Below, piece after piece: positions 1-7,042 of a DNA stretch of 10,318 bases (the stretch's first letter is position 1; every line of letters begins with the position of its first letter). The stretch comes from Fidelibacterota bacterium (GTDB lineage Bacteria; Fidelibacterota; Marinisomatia; Marinisomatales; TCS55), in assembly GCA_002701875.1 (NCBI GenBank), contig NZWI01000033.1, forward strand, positions 1 through 10,318. Direction: 5' to 3'. Both the position numbers and the translations under genes were made by a program. The notes under the pieces are model-generated. The model was not told the DNA's origin. It saw only the letters and a list, made by a program, of their open reading frames with translations, and ran no database searches.

Positions 1-1122
1 ACCTTAAATAAATATGGTCGATCAGTAATGATTATTAAAGATGAAACTAAGTTATTGATGATAGGAAATGGCGCGTCGCCAGAAGGAGACCTTCCATTTT
101 TAGATGAATTTGATCTTATAAGCAAAACTTCAAAACGTTTATGGAGATGTGAGGCACCCTATTACGAAAGGGTGATCTCCATGATTAGTCAAGATGGTAA
201 AACCTTTATCACCAGCCGGGAATCAAAGGATGAGCCAGGCAATTATTATATCCGGAGCGTTGAGGATAATTCTTTTAAATCTATAACACAATTTGAGCAC
301 CCCTACCCTCAGATGAAAGGTGTCTATAAGGAGATGTTGACCTATAAAAGGAGCGACGGTGTAGATCTTTCTGCCACTCTTTATCTGCCACCTGGTCATG
401 AACTAGGCGATGGCCCATTACCTTTATTAGTATGGGCTTACCCTCGAGAGTTTAAAACATTAAAGGCTGCTTCTCAGATGGTTGGCTCACCACACCGATT
501 CTCCAGAATTAGTCCTACATCCCCGTTGATTATGTTATCCTATGGATATGCAGTTCTATCTGGTGCTACCATGCCTATCATTGGAGAAGGGACCCAAGAG
601 CCCAATGATAATTATGTAAAACAATTAGTTGCAAGTGCCCAGGCAGCTGCGGATATAATGGTAAATAAGGGTGTAACTACTCGTAATCAAATAGCAATTG
701 GCGGTCATTCTTATGGGGCATTTATGACAGCTAACTTGTTAGCTCACTCTGATATTTTTCAGGCAGGAATTGCACGTAGTGGTGCCTATAATAGAAGTCT
801 AACCCCGTTTGGATTTCAGTCGGAACAGCGAACCTTTTGGGAAGCTCCAGAAATTTATTTTGCTATGTCTCCATTTATGCATGCACAAAAGGTCAATGAA
901 CCTATTCTACTGATTCATGGGGAAGCAGATAATAATTCAGGCACATTCCCAGTACAGAGTAAACGGTATTACCATGCTTTAAAAGGTCATGGTGCTACCG
1001 CCAAACTTGTCATGCTTCCTCATGAAAGTCATGGTTATCGTGCTCGTGAATCCGTTATGCATATGCTGTGGGAAACAGCCAATTGGTTAGATACTTATGT
1101 GAAAAAAGAAGGAAAAGATTAG
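1..1122 (+). CDS. S9 family peptidase, S9D glutamyl endopeptidase-like (5' partial)
   Basis: C-terminal alpha/beta-hydrolase part of a prolyl-oligopeptidase-family serine peptidase, which would cleave peptides, probably in the periplasm or outside the cell. The frame is open to the first base of the window (nine codons precede the ATG at 28), and family members are roughly 700-800 residues, so the signal peptide and most of the beta-propeller lie outside and the ATG at 28 is internal. Numbering from that ATG, the nucleophile is Ser228 in GGHSYGA, the acid is probably Asp301 in HGEADNN, and the histidine is His335 in ESHGYRARES. The ESHGY-ARES-(x)-LWET ending resembles plant chloroplast glutamyl endopeptidase and bacterial S9D relatives rather than DPP4. 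Codons look GC-richer than in the following genes. The stop is four bases before the next start. Family call is firm; Glu specificity is inferred from resemblance only. Confidence 0.9.
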   Translation, partial: TLNKYGRSVMIIKDETKLLMIGNGASPEGDLPFLDEFDLISKTSKRLWRCEAPYYERVISMISQDGKTFITSRESKDEPGNYYIRSVEDNSFKSITQFEHPYPQMKGVYKEMLTYKRSDGVDLSATLYLPPGHELGDGPLPLLVWAYPREFKTLKAASQMVGSPHRFSRISPTSPLIMLSYGYAVLSGATMPIIGEGTQEPNDNYVKQLVASAQAAADIMVNKGVTTRNQIAIGGHSYGAFMTANLLAHSDIFQAGIARSGAYNRSLTPFGFQSEQRTFWEAPEIYFAMSPFMHAQKVNEPILLIHGEADNNSGTFPVQSKRYYHALKGHGATAKLVMLPHESHGYRARESVMHMLWETANWLDTYVKKEGKD

Positions 1123-1126
1123 TATT

Positions 1127-2281
1127 ATGAAAAAACAGGATATATCATTTGATACAAAAATTATTCATTCGGGTGAACCGGATCCTCGAATTGAAGGTGC
1201 AGCTAATGTACCAATTTTTCAAAGTTCAACTTTTGAATATTCAGGTCAAAAGAGCTATGATGATCTAAAATATATCAGATTAAATAATACGCCTAATCAT
1301 ATTGTTTTACATGAAAAACTAGCAATTCTTGAAGGGGCGGAGCGCGCACTTGTTACATCATCTGGAATGAGTGCGATCACAACATCGCTATTAACATTCT
1401 TAAAATCAGGTGACCATTTATTGGCTCATAAAACATTATATGGAGGAACAGCAGACTATGTTAAACACGACCTTACAGAATATGGTATCGAATTTGATTT
1501 TATTGATGCAATGGACCCATCTGAATGGAATGCCAAGTTAAAATCAAATACTAAAGTCATCTATGTGGAGACAATAACAAATCCATTGATAGAAGTTGCA
1601 CCTTTAGATGAGGTTGTAGCATTTGCGAAAAAACATGGATTGATTTCAATGATTGATAATACGTTTGCCAGTCCTGCGCTTTTTTGCCCAGTTCAGTTAG
1701 GATTTGATATTTCACTTCATTCTGCAACTAAATTTTTAAATGGGCATACGGATATTGTTGCAGGCGCCATAATTGGTAATGAACCTCATATGTCAAATAT
1801 TAATTCAAAGTTAAATCATCTTGGAGGATGTCTTGACCCAAACGCATGTTTTTTACTACACAGGGGTATGAAAACATTATCACTAAGGATAAAAAGACAG
1901 TGTAGTAATGCAATGAAGATTGCGATTTTTTTAAATGATCATGAAATGGTTTCACATGTCAATTATCCAGGACTCGAATCAAGTCCTAGTTATCAAAGAG
2001 CTAAAGAATTACTATGTGGTTTTGGTGGGATGCTAAGCTTTATTGTAAAGGGTGGAATCGAGGAAGCTGATAAAGTAATGAGTAAATTAAAAATTCCTAT
2101 GTGTACAGCAAGTATGGGCGGAGTAGAGTCATTAGTAACTCGTCCTGTACAAACATCTCACTCATTACTGAGTGATGAAGAACTATTAGAATCAGGCATA
2201 GATAAATCACTAATCCGTTTAGCTGTAGGAATTGAATCAGCTACAGATTTAATCAATGATCTTGATCAGGCTTTAAGTTAA
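1127..2281 (+). CDS. PLP-dependent trans-sulfuration enzyme (cystathionine gamma-lyase/synthase family)
   Basis: Cytosolic fold-type I PLP enzyme of the Cys/Met metabolism family, 384 residues, a full-length size for the family. Visible landmarks: Tyr49-x-Arg51 (phosphate contact from the neighbouring subunit), Tyr105 in TLYGGT (stacks on PLP), Asp177 in MIDNTFASP (pyridine nitrogen), Lys202 in SATKFLNGH (Schiff-base lysine), and Arg364 in SLIRLAVGIE (substrate carboxylate). The position equivalent to the reactive Cys116 of Pseudomonas methionine gamma-lyase is Gly107, which argues against a classical methionine gamma-lyase. Cystathionine gamma-lyase, gamma-synthase, beta-lyase or an O-acyl-homoserine sulfhydrylase all remain possible. 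The start is four bases after the peptidase stop, with a purine-rich AAGGAAAAG ahead, so translation is probably coupled. A cysteine dioxygenase in the same unit suggests a role in supplying or degrading cysteine (inference). Confidence 0.9.
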   Translation: MKKQDISFDTKIIHSGEPDPRIEGAANVPIFQSSTFEYSGQKSYDDLKYIRLNNTPNHIVLHEKLAILEGAERALVTSSGMSAITTSLLTFLKSGDHLLAHKTLYGGTADYVKHDLTEYGIEFDFIDAMDPSEWNAKLKSNTKVIYVETITNPLIEVAPLDEVVAFAKKHGLISMIDNTFASPALFCPVQLGFDISLHSATKFLNGHTDIVAGAIIGNEPHMSNINSKLNHLGGCLDPNACFLLHRGMKTLSLRIKRQCSNAMKIAIFLNDHEMVSHVNYPGLESSPSYQRAKELLCGFGGMLSFIVKGGIEEADKVMSKLKIPMCTASMGGVESLVTRPVQTSHSLLSDEELLESGIDKSLIRLAVGIESATDLINDLDQALS

Positions 2282-2298
2282 AAAAGTATTGAATTACT

Positions 2299-2304
2299 AG
2301 GAGG
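2299..2304 (+). promoter_or_regulatory. Strong Shine-Dalgarno site AGGAGG for the amidohydrolase
   Basis: A perfect AGGAGG lies five bases before the ATG at 2310. It fixes that start and makes this the strongest ribosome site seen in the forward unit; most neighbouring genes have weak purine tracts or rely on coupling. Confidence 0.8.
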
Positions 2305-2309
2305 CCCGT

Positions 2310-3971
2310 ATGATAAAAAGAATTAATCTAATTTTGATCACACTCTGTCTGACAATAGGTTGTGAAAAATATGATGTAGTAATAAGAAATGGTATGATTT
2401 ACGATGGTTATGGCTTTGAACCATACATTGGTGATGTTGCGCTTAAAGGTGACAAAGTTGCATTGATTAAAGAAAAAATATCTGAAAAAGGTAAAACAGA
2501 AATTGATGCAACAGGATTAGCTGTTGCTCCTGGTTTTATTAATATGCTTAGTTGGGCAACAACATCATTAATAAGAGATGGACGTTCATTAAGTGATATT
2601 AAACAAGGAGTGACATTGGAAGTTTTTGGTGAAGGAGCATCAATGGGGCCTTTGAATGAAACAATGAGGGAACAGCAACAAAAGAATACAGATGATTATA
2701 CTATTGATTGGACAACATTAGGTGAGTATTTAGAATCACTTGAACGTAGAGGTGTGTCAACAAATGTGGCTTCTTTTATTGGCGCTACAACACTTAGAGT
2801 CCATGAGATAGGATATGAAAATAGGACTCCTACTGATCAAGAACTGGATAACATGCGTTCATTGGTTCGCCAAGGAATGGAAGAGGGTGCTTTAGGGATT
2901 GGTTCATCATTAATCTATGCTCCTGCATTTTACTCATCTACTGAAGAATTAATTGAATTATGTAAAGTTGCAGCTGAATATGGAGGCATGTATATCTCAC
3001 ATATGAGAAGTGAAAGCAACAAGTTATTAGAAGCTCTAGATGAATTAATCACTATTTCTGAGAAAGCGAATATTCCTGCGGAAATTTATCATTTAAAAGC
3101 AGGGGGTTCAAAAAATCATTACAAAATGGATTTAGTAATTAATAGGGTAAATGAAGCACGGGCAAGTGGATTAGATATTTCAGCCGACATGTATACGTAT
3201 GTTGCGGGCGCTACAGGATTAGATGCTCATATGCCACCATGGGTACAAGAAGGAGGATATGATAAGTGGGTAGAGAGACTTAAGGATCCTAAGATACGTG
3301 CTAGAGTAAAAAAAGAAATGACTTCCGATGCTAAAGATTGGGAAAACTTGGGGTATCTAGCCGGACCAGATGGAGTTTTATTTGCAGGATTTCGTAACCC
3401 CGATTTGAGGGAACATATTGGTATGACCTTAAAAGAAGTTGCTGAAAAAACAGGGAAACATTATGCAGACGTTGCTATGGATTTCGTTATTCAAGATGGA
3501 AGTCGTGTTGATGTAGTATATTTTTTGATGTCAGAAAAAAATGTTAAAAAACAAATTAAACTACCGTATATGAGTTTCGGTTCTGATGCGGGGTCTATAG
3601 CTCCGGAAGGTGATTTTTTAAAATATAATCCCCACCCAAGGGCTTATGGGAATTTTTCCCGATTACTTGGAAAGTATGTTCGAGAAGAAAAAGTCATTCC
3701 TTTAGAGGAAGCTATTTATAAACTTACAAGTTTAACTGCTAATAAACTTAAGATCAAAAAAAGAGGTTTGTTGAAAGAAGGATATTATGCTGATGTTGTT
3801 TTGTTTGACTCAAATACAATTTCAGACCATGCTACATTTGATGACCCTCATCAGTTAGCTACCGGAATGCATCATGTTTTTGTTAATGGAGTTCAAGTTT
3901 TAAATGAAGGTGAACATACAGGAGCTATGCCAGGGCGAGTTGTCCGAGGTCCAGGCTATAAAAATAATTAA
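2310..3971 (+). CDS. D-aminoacylase-family amidohydrolase, probable lipoprotein
   Basis: Amidohydrolase of the N-acyl-D-amino-acid deacylase type, 553 residues. The N-terminus (MIKR, hydrophobic stretch, LTIGC at Cys18) looks like a lipoprotein signal; Thr at -3 makes the lipobox imperfect. Family features are VRNGMIYDGYG near the start, QGVTLEV, His231 in YISHMRSE, His261 in YHLKAGG (30 residues later, the same spacing as His220/His250 of Alcaligenes D-aminoacylase), Asp426 in FGSDAGS (candidate general acid/base), and a C-terminal ADVVLFD / VFVNG beta-sandwich end. The HxH normally found after PGFID is replaced by INMLSW (Leu80 and Trp82 in the His positions), and the GNCG cysteine site reads GEGA. 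It could hydrolyse N-acyl-D-amino acids or a related cyclic or peptide amide in the periplasm, or be a reaction variant. Family is certain; substrate is not. Confidence 0.88.
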   Translation: MIKRINLILITLCLTIGCEKYDVVIRNGMIYDGYGFEPYIGDVALKGDKVALIKEKISEKGKTEIDATGLAVAPGFINMLSWATTSLIRDGRSLSDIKQGVTLEVFGEGASMGPLNETMREQQQKNTDDYTIDWTTLGEYLESLERRGVSTNVASFIGATTLRVHEIGYENRTPTDQELDNMRSLVRQGMEEGALGIGSSLIYAPAFYSSTEELIELCKVAAEYGGMYISHMRSESNKLLEALDELITISEKANIPAEIYHLKAGGSKNHYKMDLVINRVNEARASGLDISADMYTYVAGATGLDAHMPPWVQEGGYDKWVERLKDPKIRARVKKEMTSDAKDWENLGYLAGPDGVLFAGFRNPDLREHIGMTLKEVAEKTGKHYADVAMDFVIQDGSRVDVVYFLMSEKNVKKQIKLPYMSFGSDAGSIAPEGDFLKYNPHPRAYGNFSRLLGKYVREEKVIPLEEAIYKLTSLTANKLKIKKRGLLKEGYYADVVLFDSNTISDHATFDDPHQLATGMHHVFVNGVQVLNEGEHTGAMPGRVVRGPGYKNN

Positions 3972-3989
3972 TTAATAAAGGATAATAAT

Positions 3990-4433
3990 ATGAATAAAAT
4001 AATCGTAACGATGTTATTGACTTCTTTTGCTTTTTCAGGAGATGCCGATGATGTTCGAAAACTTATTGATAAACACTATAAAGCTATAAATAGCGGCGAT
4101 ATGAAAACATATGCTTCAACAATGCACACTAAAGGAAATATTAGTGGTGATTCAAATGGGTCTTTTTGGTACACGCAAAATCCTTCTGTTGTATCCCAGA
4201 ATGACCCACTTGATTTCAATATGACCGTTCACTATGTGGACATAGAAGTTGTCGCACCAGGTAAAGTTGCTATTGCATACTTTTATTTGACAGGTTCTTA
4301 TAATATTGATGGTGTTCAGTCGAATAATTATCGAACGAGAGTCAGCAAAGTTTTAGTGAAAGAGGGAAAACAGTGGAAAATAAGACTAAGCCACTATACT
4401 CCATTTTTTAGTGGTGACGGGGTTCCTGATTAA
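3990..4433 (+). CDS. Exported NTF2-like (SnoaL/DUF4440-type) small protein
   Basis: A 147-residue protein with a short Sec-type signal (MNKIIVTMLLTSFAFS, likely cut near residue 16), then one NTF2-like cone-fold domain. The domain opens with a helix of the form VRKLIDKHYKAINSGD, followed by MKTYASTMH and strands ending in EGKQWKIRLSHYTPF, the usual DUF4440/SnoaL pattern of 'helix, sandbox, W-K-I strand'. Such domains bind small ligands or act as minor subunits or isomerases; no catalytic residues can be assigned here. AAAGGA seven bases before the ATG is a fair ribosome site. Placement between two exported enzymes suggests a periplasmic helper or ligand binder for the same pathway (inference). 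Confidence 0.8.
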   Translation: MNKIIVTMLLTSFAFSGDADDVRKLIDKHYKAINSGDMKTYASTMHTKGNISGDSNGSFWYTQNPSVVSQNDPLDFNMTVHYVDIEVVAPGKVAIAYFYLTGSYNIDGVQSNNYRTRVSKVLVKEGKQWKIRLSHYTPFFSGDGVPD

Positions 4434-4452
4434 TATAAAAAATAAAAAAAAT

Positions 4453-5922
4453 ATGAGCTTATCAAAACAACAAATTCATATTTCAAGAAGATCATTCATA
4501 AAAAAAATGAGTGCAGCCAGTTCGCTGGCTGCACTTTCTCCTTTAAGTATTTCATCTATTTTACAAGGTTCATCTGATGATAAACGAATAATTGTTGTGG
4601 GTGCAGGATTAGCTGGATTATCATGTGCTTATGAATTGGATCAAGCAGGATTTAATGTGATTTTAATTGAAGCGCGTTCACGGCCTGGTGGAAGAGTTAG
4701 AACTTACCGTGATTCTTTTGCCGATAATTTATATGCTGAGATGGGAGCGGAATATGTTGATAGCACTGATAATTTTGTTAAACAGTATTGTAATACATTT
4801 GGTTTGAAAGTTTTACCAGCGAAGCAATATGATGGTGTCTACGTAAGAGGAAGACGCTATAGTATGAAAGGAATACAATCTGGAACAGATTTATTACCTT
4901 TCGAAGGAATACAAAAAGGCAAATTATTTGGACAAGAAGTTCAATATATCCAAAAGTGGATAGATTTAGTTAAGCAAAAAGGCGCTAACTCTCCTGAAGT
5001 ACTTGCATTGGATAACATGTCAGTTGAAGAAGTGCTGAAAAAAGGTGGGGCCCCCAAAGACATTATAGATTTATACACTTACACAAATGCAACAGAAGCA
5101 ACTTCCGTGCCATCTAAAATGTCTGCATTATATATGGTGTTGGCAAACTCAAGAACATCTGCATTTAGTGAGAACACTGTTGAGGGACGAATTCTTGGAG
5201 GGAATGATCAGTTACCTAAGGCTTTTGCAAAGAGATTAGGAACAAGAATTAAATATAGCAGATCATTGCGGAGCCTTGTTTTTAACTCTAAAAAAATTAC
5301 TGCGAATGTTATAGAAGATGGAAAACGTACATCAATCAAAGGTATAAAATGTGTATTGGCAATTCCAGCTTCTATATTAAGAACTATCAAAATTGATCCT
5401 GGTTTTACTTCAGGAAAAACTAACTCTATTCAAAAACAAGAATATGGTCACGTAATGAAAATAGCAATGCAGTATCGTCGACGTTTTTGGGATGATAATA
5501 ATTCCATTGGACAACGTGTTTTTACCGATACATCACTTCGAAGAATATATCACTTCTCCATTGATCAGCCAGGTCCGCGCGGTATTTTACTAACATTTAC
5601 TTCTGGAGAAGATGCTAAAAAATTGGGACGTTTTAATGAGAATAGAAGAATGAAAGTAGCTCAAAAAGCGTGTAAAGATATTTGGCCAGAATCACCAAAA
5701 TATTGGGAAAATGGAATTACAAAATACTGGAATGAAGATCCTTTTGCTAAAGCCAGTTATTCTTTAGCTGGAGTTGGTCAGAAAGGATATAGAGAAATAT
5801 TAGCAAAATCTGAGGGGCCAGTTCATTTTGCTGGAGAACATACTTCTGTCCACAGAGCTTCTATGAATGGTGCAATTGAATCAGGATTGCGTGTTTCTGA
5901 AGAATTAAAACGAGCTTTATAA
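4453..5922 (+). CDS. Tat-exported flavin amine/amino-acid oxidase
   Basis: FAD-dependent oxidase of the monoamine oxidase / L-amino-acid oxidase family, converting an amine or amino acid to the imine (then keto acid or aldehyde plus ammonia) with hydrogen peroxide. The N-terminus has a twin-arginine motif SRRSFIKK (Arg12-Arg13) and a mild Ala/Ser/Leu span to about residue 36, so the folded holoenzyme is probably exported by Tat. Dinucleotide motif GAGLAG is at 50-55 with Glu73 for the ribose and RPGGRVRT at 78-84. Lys336 in HVMKIAM is a candidate for the flavin-N5 lysine of MAO-like enzymes. C-terminal FAGEHTS...GAIESG (459-478) is the FAD-binding end. I choose ATG 4453 (489 residues); an in-frame GTG at 4411 would overlap the preceding gene and put 14 unneeded residues before the Tat motif. 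Substrate is unknown. Confidence 0.9.
   Translation: MSLSKQQIHISRRSFIKKMSAASSLAALSPLSISSILQGSSDDKRIIVVGAGLAGLSCAYELDQAGFNVILIEARSRPGGRVRTYRDSFADNLYAEMGAEYVDSTDNFVKQYCNTFGLKVLPAKQYDGVYVRGRRYSMKGIQSGTDLLPFEGIQKGKLFGQEVQYIQKWIDLVKQKGANSPEVLALDNMSVEEVLKKGGAPKDIIDLYTYTNATEATSVPSKMSALYMVLANSRTSAFSENTVEGRILGGNDQLPKAFAKRLGTRIKYSRSLRSLVFNSKKITANVIEDGKRTSIKGIKCVLAIPASILRTIKIDPGFTSGKTNSIQKQEYGHVMKIAMQYRRRFWDDNNSIGQRVFTDTSLRRIYHFSIDQPGPRGILLTFTSGEDAKKLGRFNENRRMKVAQKACKDIWPESPKYWENGITKYWNEDPFAKASYSLAGVGQKGYREILAKSEGPVHFAGEHTSVHRASMNGAIESGLRVSEELKRAL
4510..4535. repeat. Perfect 11-bp inverted repeat with TTCG loop inside the oxidase signal-peptide codons
   Basis: The arms at 4510-4520 (AGTGCAGCCAG) and 4525-4535 (CTGGCTGCACT) are exact reverse complements around a TTCG loop. 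An A8 run sits at 4500-4507, two bases outside the left arm, so read on the reverse strand the element is a GC-rich hairpin followed by CA and T8, which is the form of an intrinsic terminator. On the forward strand it would be a stable mRNA hairpin starting 57 bases after the oxidase ATG, followed by a looser pyrimidine stretch. The repeat is seen; any function is inferred. Confidence 0.75.
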
Positions 5923-5958
5923 GTTTATTATGTTGAATCGGAAAAGAAACAATTATTA

Positions 5959-7041
5959 ATGCGAATCAAAAATGTACGAGTTTGGTCGGAAGATCTAAAA
6001 CTAACTGAACCCTATAGCATTTCTTATGAAACGATTGATTCTGTAGAAAATGTATTTGTACATATTGAATTAGAGGATGGTACTTGGGCAATTGGATCAG
6101 GGTCTCCTGCAGAATTTGTTACTGGTGAAGATAATTCTTCATGCTTAAGGGCATTAAAAGATCATTCAAAGAATTTATTGTTAGATAAGAATATTAATTC
6201 AATCGAAACGATTTGTAGATCAATCAATAAAGCTTTGCCATCTAATCCCGCCGCACGCGCTGCCCTAGATATAGCTCTTTTTGATGCATATAGTAAAATT
6301 AAAAATGTGCCTTTATTTAAAATTTTTGGGCGATGTCACGAGGGATTACATACTTCAGTTACAATGGGAATAAAATCAATAAAAGAGTCATCAATAGAGG
6401 CTGAAGAGTATGTTGCAAAAGGATTCCATTTATTAAAAGTAAAAACTGGAAGTAATGTTGATCACGATATTGAATTAATACATAAGATAAGAGAAAGAGT
6501 GGGAAAGGATGTGGGAATTCGAGTTGATGCTAACCAAGGATACAACAAGAAAGACCTTATAAAATTTATTGAAGATACAGAAAAACATAATATTGAATTA
6601 ATTGAACAACCCTTTCCTAGAGAACTTGATAGTCAGATGAAAGATTTACCTAAATTAATTAGAGATAAATGCGCTGCGGATGAAAGTTTACATGGCCCAG
6701 ATGATGCGCTCCGGCTATCAAAAAGCCCACATTATTTTGGAATATATAATATAAAACTGATGAAGTGTGGTGGTTTATCTTCAGCAAAAAAAATTGCGGA
6801 AACTGCCAATAAAAATGGTATTGATTTAATGTGGGGGTGCATGGATGAAAGCATTGTTAGTATTTCTGCTGCTATACATATTGCGTTGTCTTCACCCTCG
6901 ACAAAATACTTAGACCTTGATGGTAGTTTTGATTTAGCAAAAGATATTGTATCAGGGGGATTTAAATTAATGAGTGGAAAATTAATGCCAACAATGAAGC
7001 CTGGGCTTGGTGTTAATCTTAATGATAAAGCTCTAGCCTAA
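5959..7041 (+). CDS. Enolase-superfamily dipeptide epimerase / DgcA-like N-acetyl-Glu racemase
   Basis: Muconate-lactonizing subgroup enzyme, 360 residues, matching L-Ala-D/L-Glu epimerases. Catalytic lysines are Lys160 and Lys162 in LKVKTG and Lys266 in IKLMKCGG. Metal ligands are Asp190 in RVDANQGY, Glu216 in IEQPF and Asp241 in AADESLHG. The GCMDES block precedes strand 8, which ends in Asp319-Leu-Asp321-Gly, the DxD motif that holds the alpha-ammonium of the dipeptide in B. subtilis YkfB-type enzymes. The cofactor is expected to be Mg. The gene is one base before a DUF1611 gene, the pairing described for DgcA/DgcN in marine D-glutamate catabolism. It could therefore epimerise a dipeptide (such as Ala-Glu from murein) or racemise N-acetyl-glutamate. 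No signal peptide; cytosolic. No good Shine-Dalgarno is seen; the start is TAATG-linked to a nine-codon frame ahead. Confidence 0.9.
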   Translation: MRIKNVRVWSEDLKLTEPYSISYETIDSVENVFVHIELEDGTWAIGSGSPAEFVTGEDNSSCLRALKDHSKNLLLDKNINSIETICRSINKALPSNPAARAALDIALFDAYSKIKNVPLFKIFGRCHEGLHTSVTMGIKSIKESSIEAEEYVAKGFHLLKVKTGSNVDHDIELIHKIRERVGKDVGIRVDANQGYNKKDLIKFIEDTEKHNIELIEQPFPRELDSQMKDLPKLIRDKCAADESLHGPDDALRLSKSPHYFGIYNIKLMKCGGLSSAKKIAETANKNGIDLMWGCMDESIVSISAAIHIALSSPSTKYLDLDGSFDLAKDIVSGGFKLMSGKLMPTMKPGLGVNLNDKALA

Positions 7042-7042
7042 T

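Noticed and set aside
28..30. ATG at 28 as the true start of the peptidase
   Set aside because: The frame stays open to the window edge, and the protein from here would lack the propeller and signal peptide expected of the family; it is an internal methionine.
4411..4452. GTG start at 4411 giving a 503-residue oxidase
   Set aside because: It would overlap the preceding gene by 23 bases and place a charged 14-residue stretch before the Tat signal; ATG at 4453 gives a normal Tat N-terminus.
5208..5390. Reverse-strand open frame of 60 codons
   Set aside because: It lies wholly inside the well-supported oxidase gene, has no recognisable domain and no coupling to any reverse gene; a shadow frame.
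5923..5958. Internal promoter or terminator in the largest forward gap (36 bases)
   Set aside because: No convincing -35/-10 pair, stem or T run was found; the gap is only AT-rich with a purine patch.
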